Below, piece by piece: positions 15,690 to 24,976 of a stretch of DNA of 64,000 bases. Source of the stretch: Agrobacterium tumefaciens (GTDB lineage: Bacteria; Pseudomonadota; Alphaproteobacteria; Rhizobiales; Rhizobiaceae). A program made the position numbers and the translations under genes. The stretch is taken from assembly GCF_013337285.1 (NCBI RefSeq), contig NZ_SUPW01000002.1, positions 620,001-684,000 of the forward strand, given 5' to 3'. The first letter of the stretch is position 1, and every line of letters begins with the position of its first letter. A model generated the notes under the pieces. It was not told the origin of the DNA, searched no databases, and saw nothing but the letters and a program-made list of their open reading frames with translations.

Positions 15690-17540
15690 ATGTCGATTTC
15701 AGATACGATCTTCCGCCCTTTCGAGAGGCTGATACGGCCGCTTGACATTCCTTTCCGCCCGTTGCCGTCGAAAGGCCCCGTGGCGGTGCTGCTGCATTTT
15801 ATTGCGATGTTTCGCGGCGTCCTCATCGCACTTGCTTTGTCCTCCATGGCTGTGGAAGCCATCAATCTCTCCATCATCTGGGGATTGTCCGTCATCGTCG
15901 ATGGTGTGACGGCGCAGGGAGCGGAGGCTTTTCTGCGCAATGAATGGCTGCTGCTCGCTGTCCTCGGACTGCTGATTTTTCCCGCCATGCCGATCGCGTC
16001 ATTTCTTCTTAACACGCTCAATTCGCACACCCTTGGCATCGCGATGCCGGCGGCCATTCAGTGGCAGGGCCACAAGGCCGTGGAGCGGCAGGATCTGGCA
16101 TTTTTCCATGAGCTTTATGCGGGGCAGGTCGCCTCGCGTCTTTCACAGGTGTCGTCGGCGGTCCAGCAGCAGATCATCAATGCATTCCAGACAGGACCGC
16201 GCTTCCTGTTGCAGATGGTCGGCTCTCTGGTTCTGCTGGCCGCACTATCCTGGCAACTGGCTCTGCCGGTGTTGGTCTGGATCGTGCTGAATGTGGTTCT
16301 CGCCGTTAAACTGGCTCCCGTCTTCACGGAGCGGTCACGCCGTTCGGCCAAACAAAAGAGCCTTGTCTCGGGAGCGATCACCGATCTCTACAGCAATATG
16401 CAGATGATCAAGCAATTCGCCGCTGAAGATAGCGAGGCGGGCGCAATCCGCCGCATCCTGATCAAGGCGGTGCAGACGCAGCACAGGGAGCAGCGTGTCT
16501 ACCGCGCGTCCGAACTGGTCGTCGTGGCGCTCAATATGGCGTTATGGCTGGCGATTTTGTCGGTCGGTTTTTCCGGTTTGGTGAAGGGCTTCCTCACGGT
16601 CGGTGAATTTGTCGGTGCCGTCTATATTCTGCAACGCCTGTCTGGGCACACATTCACCTTCCTGCAGATGGGGCAGCAGATATTTCAGGCGATTGGCACC
16701 ATCAAGGACGCCATGCCTGTCATGACGACGCCGCCCACCATCACTGACAGGGCAGGCGCTGCGGAACTGAGTGTTTCGCATGGGAACATTGATTTCGACG
16801 ATATCCGCTTTGCTTATAAGTCAGGCAGGCCGGTGATTGATGATCTGTCACTGACCGTGCGCGCGGGGGAGAAAGTCGGCCTTGTGGGCCTGTCGGGAGC
16901 GGGAAAAACGACGCTGGTTAATCTGCTCCTGCGGTTTTACGACATTCAGGAGGGTGCAATTCGCATCGACGGTCAGGATATCCGTGATGTCACGCAGATG
17001 AGTCTGCGCCGTAATATCGGGGTTATCGCCCAGGATGTGGCGCTGCTGCACCGTTCCGTCGGCGACAATATTCGCTACGGGCGGCCGGAGGCGAGGCAGG
17101 AAGATATCGAGCGGGCGGCGAAAGTGGCCAAGGCCGATGCTTTCATCGCTGATCTTGCCGATAGCGAGGGGCGAAAAGGGTATCTGGCGTTTGTCGGGGA
17201 CCGCGGCATCAAGCTTTCCGGCGGGCAGCGTCAGCGGGTCGCCATCGCTCGGGTACTCTTGAAAGATGCGCCCATCCTGATCCTCGATGAGGCCACATCT
17301 GCGCTGGATAGCGAGTCCGAAGCCGCTATTCAGGAAAAGCTCAATCTTGTGATGGAAGGCAAAACCGTGATCGCGATCGCGCACCGCCTGTCTACCATCG
17401 CCAGAATGGATAGGATCATCGTGCTGGATCACGGCCGGATTGTCGAAGAGGGGCGGCCGGAGGATCTGGTCGAGCGGAACGGGCTGTTTGCCCGGCTCTG
17501 GAAACGCCAGATCGGCGGCTTCATGCCGGAAGATGAGTGA
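15690..17540 (+). CDS. ABC exporter, fused permease and ATPase
   Basis: A 616-residue half-transporter. Six membrane helices (about residues 38-330, ABC type I exporter fold) are followed by a nucleotide-binding domain: Walker A GLSGAGKT (about 403-410), Q loop at IAQDVALL, signature LSGGQRQR, Walker B ILILDEATSA and the switch His in AIAHRLSTI. It should work as a homodimer, or with a partner not present here, exporting a lipid, peptide or drug; members of this kind resemble MsbA/LapB-like and multidrug exporters. It is immediately downstream of the islet and has normal chromosomal composition. No adjacent gene indicates its substrate. Confidence 0.9.
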   Translation: MSISDTIFRPFERLIRPLDIPFRPLPSKGPVAVLLHFIAMFRGVLIALALSSMAVEAINLSIIWGLSVIVDGVTAQGAEAFLRNEWLLLAVLGLLIFPAMPIASFLLNTLNSHTLGIAMPAAIQWQGHKAVERQDLAFFHELYAGQVASRLSQVSSAVQQQIINAFQTGPRFLLQMVGSLVLLAALSWQLALPVLVWIVLNVVLAVKLAPVFTERSRRSAKQKSLVSGAITDLYSNMQMIKQFAAEDSEAGAIRRILIKAVQTQHREQRVYRASELVVVALNMALWLAILSVGFSGLVKGFLTVGEFVGAVYILQRLSGHTFTFLQMGQQIFQAIGTIKDAMPVMTTPPTITDRAGAAELSVSHGNIDFDDIRFAYKSGRPVIDDLSLTVRAGEKVGLVGLSGAGKTTLVNLLLRFYDIQEGAIRIDGQDIRDVTQMSLRRNIGVIAQDVALLHRSVGDNIRYGRPEARQEDIERAAKVAKADAFIADLADSEGRKGYLAFVGDRGIKLSGGQRQRVAIARVLLKDAPILILDEATSALDSESEAAIQEKLNLVMEGKTVIAIAHRLSTIARMDRIIVLDHGRIVEEGRPEDLVERNGLFARLWKRQIGGFMPEDE

Positions 17541-17608
17541 TCAAATCCTGCTGCCGACAACGCGTGAGATGTCACCCGTCATTTTAGGGGGCTGTTCTTA
17601 CGGCCAAG

Positions 17609-17935
17609 TCAGTAGGGAGAAAGACATTGGGTGCGTGTCCCCGCAGGGGCCATGTAGCTGTTATCGGTCGGATGGTAGGAGGTGTATCGCGCCGCACACC
17701 ATTTGACGTGGTTTATCTCCGCCTGTGACAGGGCGTAACCGTTGGACGTAGCTTCTTCACCTTTTCCCGCGGCGAAGGCGGATGCGGGGTAGCCGCGCTG
17801 GTTTGAATCCTGCGCTTGTTCCGGCGGTTCATAGGCCGGCTGTATGAGGCTCAGCGCGTGGGCGGGCATGACGGAAGCGCCAGATAATGCGACGCCAAGA
17901 GCGAGTGCGGAGATAGTCTTCGGCATCCTCAACAT
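17609..17935 (-). CDS. BA14K-family exported protein
   Basis: A 108-residue protein with a signal peptide (about residues 1-28, ending AHA). The C-terminal part, NHVKWCAARYTSYHPTDNSY with a following Cys near the end (TRTQCLSPY), is the BA14K core. This family is named after a 14-kDa immunoreactive Brucella protein with lectin-like activity, and is abundant in Rhizobiales envelopes. Several copies per genome are usual. The start at 17935 has GAGGA seven bases upstream. It is divergent from the duplicated-motif secreted protein. Confidence 0.8.
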   Translation of the reverse strand: MLRMPKTISALALGVALSGASVMPAHALSLIQPAYEPPEQAQDSNQRGYPASAFAAGKGEEATSNGYALSQAEINHVKWCAARYTSYHPTDNSYMAPAGTRTQCLSPY

Positions 17936-18211
17936 CGATAAATCCTCGTTATTCGTTCGGGATGCTAACGAAAATTTAGGAGATTCGTTCCCTGAGAGGG
18001 TTGACGCCACACGAACACGTGATTCTTCGGGATTGGGAAAAAGGTGAGGCGGCAGGATTGGAGAGGTTGCCTGCGACGGCTGTTGGGCATGACGCGTCCA
18101 CGCGCAAAATGTGAGCCGGCATGATGCCGTCTCCATCAGGAAGATGCCGTGTCCCGTGAACGCGTTTCATTCCCTCATCAATTTGACTTTTCGTCCTTCC
18201 CGCACTGCTCG
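17936..18211. other. Divergent intergenic region without a gene
   Basis: Between the BA14K gene and the promoter of the duplicated-motif protein. I see no ORF with a credible ribosome binding site and no clear hairpin with a T run. It must hold the BA14K promoter, which I could not identify. Confidence 0.5.
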
Positions 18212-18240
18212 TTGACAAGCGGAAAATCCGGTCGGATAGT
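18212..18240 (+). promoter_or_regulatory. Promoter of the duplicated-motif secreted protein
   Basis: TTGACA at 18212-18217, 17-base spacer, GATAGT at 18235-18240, about 30 bases before the ATG. Good match to the housekeeping consensus. Confidence 0.6.
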
Positions 18241-18271
18241 CGGCCGGCAATCATGCAAACGGGAGTCTTCA

Positions 18272-18721
18272 ATGTTTAACAGGGTTGTCATTCTCTCATC
18301 CTTTGCGCTGCTGGCATCTGCAGCGTTCGTCTCCCCCGCAGCCGCACTCACCATGAAAGAGTGCAGCGTGAAATATCAGGCGGCGAAAACCGACGGGTCC
18401 GCGAAGGACGTCAAGTGGAACGACTATCGCGCCAAGTTCTGCGGCAGCGACGCGGCGGCTGAAGATGCCGCTGACAATAAGCAGGTCGCGGCCACACCCG
18501 ACAAAGAACCCGAAAAAGCGACGATAAAGGCCCCGAAGGGCGTCGCTTTTCCGAGTGCTGTCGATAAGAAATACTCAAGCGAAACGCCCGGCAAGGCTCG
18601 CCTGAAGACCTGTGTCGATTCCTATCACAAGAACAAGGATGACGGCACGCTCGGCGATCTGAAGTGGATTCAGAAGGGCGGCGGCTACTGGAGCCTGTGC
18701 AACACGGCGCTGAAGAGCTGA
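18272..18721 (+). CDS. Exported protein with duplicated Cys-Tyr-Lys-Trp-Cys motif
   Basis: A 149-residue protein with a signal peptide (residues 1-25). The mature part is two copies of one motif of about 29 residues joined by a Lys/Pro/Glu-rich linker. Copy 1 runs from KECSVKYQAAKTDG to KWNDYRAKFC; copy 2 runs from KTCVDSYHKNKDDG to KWIQKGGGYWSLC. Shared positions are Cys, Tyr, Lys, Asp-Gly, Lys-Trp and a final Cys, so each copy probably closes one disulfide in the periplasm. Such modules are found in rhizobial exported proteins of unknown function. RBS GGGAG precedes the ATG, and a good promoter is just upstream. Confidence 0.72.
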   Translation: MFNRVVILSSFALLASAAFVSPAAALTMKECSVKYQAAKTDGSAKDVKWNDYRAKFCGSDAAAEDAADNKQVAATPDKEPEKATIKAPKGVAFPSAVDKKYSSETPGKARLKTCVDSYHKNKDDGTLGDLKWIQKGGGYWSLCNTALKS

Positions 18722-19113
18722 CAAGGGGCGGGGCGGCGACTGACTGCCGTCGCCCGACCATCAGGATGATTCCAAAATCATACCGGCAGGCGGGGTGCCG
18801 TTTCAGCCGGTGAGGCCGTGTTTGCGCCACCTCCGAAGTTGTGCGCCCTTATCGCTTTTTGCAGACCCTGCCGGTAATGGCGGGGTTTTGTTCGTGCACT
18901 GTCCATCGCCATCACCAGGTGGGGCAATGCCCGCATTATGATCGTGCGTAAAGGCGGGTGACTTCTTGCAGGCGGGTGCAAATCCTGGGCATCGGACAAC
19001 CCCGTTTTCGGGCGGGTAAAATCTGCGAATAGTCCGTGATTCAGTATCTTGGTAGAAAGAGTTGATCCTGCGGTTCGGCCCGCATCCAGCAATTCAACGG
19101 TGAAGGCTGTCCC
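18722..19113. other. Gene-poor stretch
   Basis: About 390 bases with no convincing coding region. A minus-strand frame across it lacks a ribosome binding site and protein-like composition. No terminator with a T run was recognised after the preceding gene. Confidence 0.5.
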
Positions 19114-19236
19114 ATGACGGCCGACCGGCAATGTGGGCGGATGACCAGACGATTTCGAAACTATCTCGCGGTGCTGACCATATCATTGCTGATGTGGGCG
19201 GTGATTCTTGGCGTCGCTTATTGGATGTATTGGTAA
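19114..19236 (+). CDS. Small single-pass membrane protein (40 aa)
   Basis: ATG preceded by GTGAAGG. After a basic N-terminus (RMTRRFRNY) there is one hydrophobic helix, LAVLTISLLMWAVILGVAYW, ending MYW. Such tiny inner-membrane proteins are common in Rhizobiaceae, and the positive-inside arrangement supports a real product. Function unknown. Confidence 0.45.
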   Translation: MTADRQCGRMTRRFRNYLAVLTISLLMWAVILGVAYWMYW

Positions 19237-19411
19237 GGGCGGCTGTTGCGACCGCCGGCACGAACGGGCAGCGGATTGACATGTGTCGCCGATAGCTGCG
19301 GTGTGTCTCCGTCGTTTATATTCCCGGACATTCCAAAAGTGAGGACGGTTGGCCCAATTTTGGCTTTGCTGTCGTGACCTTATGTTTCGACCGGATCAGG
19401 AAAGGGTCGTC

Positions 19412-19780
19412 ATGAGAAAATCCATCGCCGTCACGTGTCTTGCAATCTTGTCGTCACCGGTAGCTTCCAGCGCTCTGGCGGAAGATCTGGTGATTCCGCT
19501 TCCGAAGGACACGACGATTGAGAAGGTCGAGGCTGTCTATCAATGCGCTGCCGACACGGTGGAGGCCGTTTATTTTAATGCCGGCGACATCAGCCTCGTG
19601 CGACTGGGTTTGAAGGATGGCGTCATTGTTGCAGCGAATGTCATTTCAGGATCGGGGGCCAGATATCAGGGCGGCGTCCATGTCTGGTGGTCGAAGGGTG
19701 AGGAGGCCGATCTTTACGATCTGATGGCGGATCCGGAGATGAAGAAGCCGGTTCATTGCGTGGAAAAGAAGAAATCCTGA
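19412..19780 (+). CDS. MliC-family lysozyme inhibitor
   Basis: A 122-residue protein with a signal peptide (residues 1-23, ending ALAED). The mature domain has the MliC/PliC pattern: VYQCAADTVEAVYFN with the first Cys, then SGSGARYQGGVHVWWSKGEEADLY, the family's S-G-x-(K/R)-Y...WSKG-x-x-A-x-L motif, and a final Cys (VHCVEKKK) to close the disulfide. MliC proteins block C-type host lysozyme, protecting peptidoglycan. There is no lipobox, so it is probably soluble in the periplasm (PliC-like). RBS AGGAAAGG is before the ATG. Confidence 0.78.
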   Translation: MRKSIAVTCLAILSSPVASSALAEDLVIPLPKDTTIEKVEAVYQCAADTVEAVYFNAGDISLVRLGLKDGVIVAANVISGSGARYQGGVHVWWSKGEEADLYDLMADPEMKKPVHCVEKKKS

Positions 19781-19872
19781 TCGCCGTCGGCTGTCCTTAA
19801 AGGAGCGGCGGCAGGGCGGTCATAAAACCTTGCCATGCCGCCGGTCAGCGTTGAATTGCGCGCGCGGCGCGT

Positions 19873-19986
19873 TCAGCCAAGAACGAGCGACGCAAGAAGC
19901 GCCAGCAGGATGAGAGAGCTTGCGACAACGCCAAGCTTCACCCGTCTAAGGCGGCGGGTACGACCGCCGCTCCAGTCATAAGCCAT
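19873..19986 (-). CDS. Small single-pass membrane protein (37 aa)
   Basis: Starts MAYDWSGGRTRRLRRVK and continues with one helix, LGVVASSLILLALLASLVLG, at the end. The Arg-rich segment before the helix predicts a cytoplasmic N-terminus. AAAGG is eleven bases upstream. Small and unassigned, but composition is typical of genuine short membrane proteins. Confidence 0.45.
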   Translation of the reverse strand: MAYDWSGGRTRRLRRVKLGVVASSLILLALLASLVLG

Positions 19987-20255
19987 TGGCAGCTTTACCT
20001 TTCTTTTTATTATTATGACTTATTACTAGCTCCCTAGGCTTGCTCGTGGCTGACCTCAATTGCCAAAAGCCATAGGCGAGAAATCATGATTTCCCTGTCT
20101 TGTCCGTATGTTGCAGCACGCGCGGTGAGTGATTCCCGTCGCTGCCGATACCTCTCGCGGTAAGTGGTTCTCAGGGCGGACGGTGCGGTGTCACGGGCGG
20201 CGAGGGCGGCTTGCGCCGTTGTGCGATTGAGGAGGTTTGATGCCCACATGTCAAA
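19987..20255. other. Intergenic stretch before the terC terminator
   Basis: Holds a stretch of AT-rich bases (about 20000-20035) that could contain the promoter of the small minus-strand protein. A 71-codon minus frame at 20034-20249 is not supported by composition or a ribosome binding site. Confidence 0.4.
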
Positions 20256-20290
20256 AAAAGGCCCGAAAACTTGTGTTTCCGGGCCTTTCG
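20256..20290 (-). terminator. Terminator of terC
   Basis: Arms AAAGGCCCG (about 20257-20265) and CGGGCCTTT (20280-20288), with internal AAAC/GTTT pairing and an A run at 20253-20259 that becomes T on the minus strand. Confidence 0.8.
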
Positions 20291-20313
20291 ATAATGCGCT
20301 GCTTTAGTGGATT

Positions 20314-20946
20314 TCAGCCGAAATAAGGCTTGATGTATGGCAAGACTTCGATCACGCCGTGGTAGAGCATGTTAAGTGCCACGTAGATGATGACTATCAG
20401 GCCGATATAGGAAATCCAGCGATAGCGGTGCAGCAGTTTGGCGACGAAGTTGGCGGCAAGACCCATGAGGGCGATCGAGACGATAAGCCCGATCACCAGT
20501 ACCGTCACATGTTCCTGTGCGGCGCCGGCAACGGCAAGAACGTTGTCCAGTGACATGGAGACGTCGGCGATGACGATCTGGATCGCGGCCTGCAGGAAGG
20601 TCTTGTGGCCTTTGGTCAGATCGGCTTCCTCGTCGGTCACCTCGTCTTCGATGGAGCCGGCCGCCTCGCGCAGTTCGGACCACATCTTCCAGCATACCCA
20701 GGCGAGCAGCAGGCCGCCGAACAATTGCAGACCGACAATGGCGAGAAGCTGTACGGTGACGGCGGCAAAGGCGATGCGCAGAACGGTGGCGGCGATGATG
20801 CCCACCAGGATCGCCTTGCGGCGAAGATGGGCGGGAAGCCCCGCAGCGGCAAGGCCGATGACGATGGCATTGTCGCCCGCCAGAACGAGATCGATCGCAA
20901 TGACCTGTAAGAATGCCGTGAAACCGGCGGCTGTGAAGATTTCCAT
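20314..20946 (-). CDS. TerC/Alx-family integral membrane protein (YkoY-like)
   Basis: A 210-residue inner-membrane protein with about seven helices. Two conserved acidic repeats mark the family: DLVLAGDNAIVIGLA near the N-terminus and DVSMSLDNVLAVAGAA in the middle. The two related helices with Asp-Asn are thought to bind a metal ion. TerC/Alx proteins are linked to Mn export, metallation of exported proteins and tellurite or pH stress. The start ATG 20946 opens MEIFTAAGF. A 400-base leader region upstream has a hairpin-rich part that could be regulatory. Confidence 0.88.
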   Translation of the reverse strand: MEIFTAAGFTAFLQVIAIDLVLAGDNAIVIGLAAAGLPAHLRRKAILVGIIAATVLRIAFAAVTVQLLAIVGLQLFGGLLLAWVCWKMWSELREAAGSIEDEVTDEEADLTKGHKTFLQAAIQIVIADVSMSLDNVLAVAGAAQEHVTVLVIGLIVSIALMGLAANFVAKLLHRYRWISYIGLIVIIYVALNMLYHGVIEVLPYIKPYFG

Positions 20947-21264
20947 GGGATGGTCCTGAAACGGATAGACAAGGTCGCGAGGGAAAGCGACGGATCGAGA
21001 TATGGCATGGGGTGGCGCCTGGCGCCGCGTTCCAATCGCCTGTCTCCCCCGGGCGATGGACTGTCCTTAAGCCATCATGGCGGTGCAGGTAAAGAAGTTG
21101 TGATGAAAATACCTTAATTAGTGATCGGCAATGGCGGGAAAGCGTTCGCCCGCGCCTCGCGTCGGTGTCCTCCTCCCGAGGGTTTAAATGTCGCAAACAA
21201 CACACCATATACGGGCCTCAGGGCACGCTTGAAGCGCGTACGCAGACGCTTTCACAATTAAGTC
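20947..21264. other. Divergent region between terC and tuf copy 1
   Basis: No gene seen. On the minus strand, in front of terC, a GC-rich segment (about 21010-21065) can fold into hairpins, including GGCGCC-TGGCGCC at about 21016-21028. On the plus strand it leads to the tuf promoter. Confidence 0.4.
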
Positions 21265-21293
21265 TTGCGCATTCGCTTACAAAGCCTTAAACG
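21265..21293 (+). promoter_or_regulatory. tufA: Candidate promoter of tuf copy 1
   Basis: TTGCGC at 21265-21270, 17-base spacer, TAAACG at 21288-21293, about 60 bases before the ATG. The same -10 form recurs before rpsJ. Confidence 0.5.
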
Positions 21294-21350
21294 GCGACAC
21301 CAAACCGGTTCGCCGGGGAACCTACTTCACGTTCACAGGAAGCAATTCAC

Positions 21351-22526
<1,176 letters not shown>

Positions 22527-22549
22527 TCTTTTCCCGCAAGGGATTTGAG

Positions 22550-22582
22550 AAAACCCCGCTGGAGACAGCGGGGTTTTTTATT
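22550..22582 (+). terminator. Terminator of tuf copy 1
   Basis: AAAACCCCGCT (22550-22560) pairs with AGCGGGGTTTT (22567-22577), six-base loop and T run. Also suited to the convergent phosphatase gene. Confidence 0.88.
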
Positions 22583-22593
22583 GCGAGAAAATC

Positions 22594-23181
22594 TCAGCAG
22601 TCGATCCGCGCAATGTCACCATCCCTGAGATGGAAGAACGCGTCCTGTGGTACTTCGAGGCGAAGTGTTTCGTCTTTCGGGAGGCTCGCATAAACGCCGC
22701 GCAATATCCGGCTGGTGATGCCGTGGCAGATGATGATCGCATCGCGGGCCTGTCTCTGTTTGATCGTCTCAAGGCTACGGCTCACCCGGTCCGCCATTTT
22801 TTCGAACGTTTCGCCGCCAGGCGCGTGAAAAAACCATTCATGCCGATCCAGCCCGTCGCGCAGGCCGGGATATTCGTGATCGATCTCGTAATCCGTCATG
22901 CCGTCCCAAGCGCCCATACCGATTTCCATCAGGCCGGGATCAAGGGTGATGCCGTCGATCATGCCAATCTCACTCGCTATGATCTCACAGGTCTGTCTTG
23001 CCCGCCCGAGCGGACTGGAGAAAATATGCGCTTCATCGGTTCCGGTCAGCCCGGCCAGCCGGCGCCCCATGCGTGCGGCCTGTTGCCGTCCCAATTCCGT
23101 AAGGGGCGAATCGACCTGACCCTGCCAGCGCTGGGCGGCATTAAATTCGGTCTGGCCGTGACGGACGAGATAGATACTCAT
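22594..23181 (-). CDS. Histidine phosphatase (phosphoglycerate-mutase-like)
   Basis: A 195-residue protein of the histidine phosphatase superfamily, branch 1. The catalytic RHG motif is in MSIYLVRHGQTEFN (His 8), followed by PLTELGRQQAARMGRRLAG, SSPLGRARQTCEI, and the second His in AIIICHGITSRILRG. It could dephosphorylate small molecules such as phosphoglycerate or alpha-ribazole phosphate; sequence alone does not decide. ATG 23181 has AGGAG seven bases upstream. It is head-on to tuf copy 1 and separates it from the tRNA-Trp operon. Confidence 0.88.
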   Translation of the reverse strand: MSIYLVRHGQTEFNAAQRWQGQVDSPLTELGRQQAARMGRRLAGLTGTDEAHIFSSPLGRARQTCEIIASEIGMIDGITLDPGLMEIGMGAWDGMTDYEIDHEYPGLRDGLDRHEWFFHAPGGETFEKMADRVSRSLETIKQRQARDAIIICHGITSRILRGVYASLPKDETLRLEVPQDAFFHLRDGDIARIDC

Positions 23182-23296
23182 GGGTTTCTCCTGTGGGGGA
23201 GTATGAGGAAGATCAAAGGAGTAGGCATTGTGCCGGGTGGGGCGGGCGGCTTGTCCGTGTATTTTGCCAGACATTGTGAAAAAACGAAAAACACCC

Positions 23297-23325
23297 TTGC
23301 CATTCTTTTCCCTGCGCCTTAAAGG
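23297..23325 (+). promoter_or_regulatory. Candidate promoter of tRNA-Trp-secE-nusG
   Basis: TTGCCA at 23297-23302, 17-base spacer, TAAAGG at 23320-23325; about 50 bases upstream of tRNA-Trp. Confidence 0.45.
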
Positions 23326-23375
23326 AACGCATATCGAACTGGCCAAGCGATTTTCGCGGCCGGTTACGGTGATGA

Positions 23376-23451
<76 letters not shown>

Positions 23452-23635
23452 CTTTCCATTCGCAAGCGCGGGTCTTCGCTGCAAGGCAGATGGATGCCGG
23501 ATTTCCGGCGAATTTCGCGGAATGTCGATTTCCTCTTGTTAAAAGTGGAATCGGTGTTTATGTAGGTCAAAACAGACACGCGGTGCGTGGGGCTGATTAA
23601 TTCGGCTTTACGTGCCGTAATTGCGTGGGCAGTCA

Positions 23636-23836
23636 ATGGCATCCAAAACCAATCCGTTTACGTTTCTGCAGCAGGTTCGCGCCGAAGCGTCTAAAATTAC
23701 TTGGCCGTCGCGCCGCGAGACCATGATTTCGACGGCTATGGTGCTGGTGATGGTCATTTTCGCGGCTCTGTTCTTCTTTGCTGCGGACCAGCTCATCGGC
23801 TGGCTGCTCAGCCTCGTGCTGAACGTCGGCCGGTAA
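23636..23836 (+). CDS. secE: Preprotein translocase subunit SecE
   Basis: A 66-residue single-helix subunit of the SecYEG channel. The conserved amphipathic segment QQVRAEASKITWPSRRE is at about 11-27 and the membrane helix is at about 35-60. The short one-helix form is normal outside gammaproteobacteria. ATG 23636 is used; upstream ATG 23621 adds five residues without a better ribosome binding site. SecY itself is at 53.0 kb. Confidence 0.95.
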   Translation: MASKTNPFTFLQQVRAEASKITWPSRRETMISTAMVLVMVIFAALFFFAADQLIGWLLSLVLNVGR

Positions 23837-23869
23837 CGGCACGGTCAAAGGATTGAACGGAGAATAAAA

Positions 23870-24400
23870 ATGGCAGCGCGCTGGTATATCGTTCACGCAT
23901 ATTCGAATTTCGAAAAGAAGGTCGCTGAGTCGATCGAAGAAAAGGCCCGCCAAAAGGGCCTTGATCATCTTTTCGAGAAAATCCTCGTGCCGACCGAAAA
24001 GGTTGTCGAGGTGCGTCGCGGCCGTAAGGTCGATAGCGAACGCAAGTTCTTTCCAGGTTACGTGCTGGTGCGCGCCAATCTGACGGATGAGGCCTATCAC
24101 CTCATCAAGAACACGCCGAAGGTTACCGGTTTCCTCGGTTCGGACAATAAGCCTGTTCCGATTCCCGATTATGAAGCCGATCGTATTCTCGGTCAGGTTC
24201 AGGAAGGTGTCGAGCGTCCGAAGTCTTCGGTTTCGTTCGAGATTGGCGAGCAGGTTCGCGTTTCCGACGGTCCGTTCGCGTCGTTCAACGGCGTGGTGCA
24301 GGATGTCGACGAAGAGCGTTCGCGCCTGAAGGTGGAAGTTTCGATTTTCGGCCGCGCTACGCCGGTCGAGCTGGAATACAGTCAGGTCGAGAAGGTCTGA
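23870..24400 (+). CDS. nusG: Transcription antitermination factor NusG
   Basis: A 176-residue protein. The NGN domain opens ARWYIVHAYSNFEKKVAESI and contacts RNA polymerase. The KOW domain (EQVRVSDGPFASFNGVV, about 125-140) contacts Rho or ribosomal S10. It couples transcription to translation and stimulates Rho. It lies 33 bases after secE, and GGAGAATAAA is before the ATG. Confidence 0.97.
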   Translation: MAARWYIVHAYSNFEKKVAESIEEKARQKGLDHLFEKILVPTEKVVEVRRGRKVDSERKFFPGYVLVRANLTDEAYHLIKNTPKVTGFLGSDNKPVPIPDYEADRILGQVQEGVERPKSSVSFEIGEQVRVSDGPFASFNGVVQDVDEERSRLKVEVSIFGRATPVELEYSQVEKV

Positions 24401-24542
24401 CTGGAGGGGTGAAACCCCAAGCGCGTGGAAGGCAATCTGGCCCTTTAAGCCGGGGCAGGGCGCCGCACCACGCAACCGCAGCCGCCGGAGCGATCCGGCC
24501 AGAGAAGCCGGGTAACCGGTTTGAATTGAAAGGCAGAGAGAT

Positions 24543-24974
24543 ATGGCTAAGAAAGTTGCAGGCCAGCTCAAGTTGCAGGTAAAGGCTGGGTCGGCCAATC
24601 CGTCCCCGCCGATCGGTCCGGCACTTGGTCAGCGTGGCGTTAACATCATGGAATTCTGCAAGGCGTTCAATGCCGCCACGCAGGAAATGGAAAAGGGTAT
24701 GCCGATCCCGGTCGTCATCACCTATTACCAGGACAAGTCCTTCACCTTCATCATGAAGCAGCCGCCGATGACCTATTGGCTGAAGAAGGAAGCAAAGATC
24801 ACCTCCGGTTCCAAGACGCCTGGCAAGGGCGCCAAGGTCGGCTCCATCACCAAGGCTCAGGTCAAGACGATCGCAGAAGCCAAGATGAAGGATCTGAACG
24901 CAGCCGACATCGAAGGCGCAATGGCAATGGTTGAGGGCTCCGCCCGCGCCATGGGCCTGGAAGTGGTAGGTTGA
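24543..24974 (+). CDS. rplK: 50S ribosomal protein L11
   Basis: A 143-residue protein of the GTPase-associated centre. N-terminal [34 protein letters not shown] contains the conserved Pro pair (thiostrepton region), and the C-terminal domain contacts 23S rRNA. The 140-base space after nusG is GC-rich and could fold as a leader, possibly the site of L1 feedback, which is known in other bacteria. Confidence 0.97.
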   Translation: MAKKVAGQLKLQVKAGSANPSPPIGPALGQRGVNIMEFCKAFNAATQEMEKGMPIPVVITYYQDKSFTFIMKQPPMTYWLKKEAKITSGSKTPGKGAKVGSITKAQVKTIAEAKMKDLNAADIEGAMAMVEGSARAMGLEVVG

Positions 24975-24976
24975 TC

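Noticed and set aside
18778-19131. 117-codon minus-strand frame between the duplicated-motif protein and the 40-residue membrane protein
   Set aside because: Low-complexity composition, overlaps the small plus-strand ORF, no credible start.
20034-20249. 71-codon minus-strand frame
   Set aside because: Arg/Ala-rich composition typical of a chance GC-rich frame, no ribosome binding site, and no recognised motif.
20947-21120. yybP-ykoY Mn riboswitch before terC
   Set aside because: The conserved GGGGAGUAG core and the pairing partner are not matched; listed only as a structured leader.
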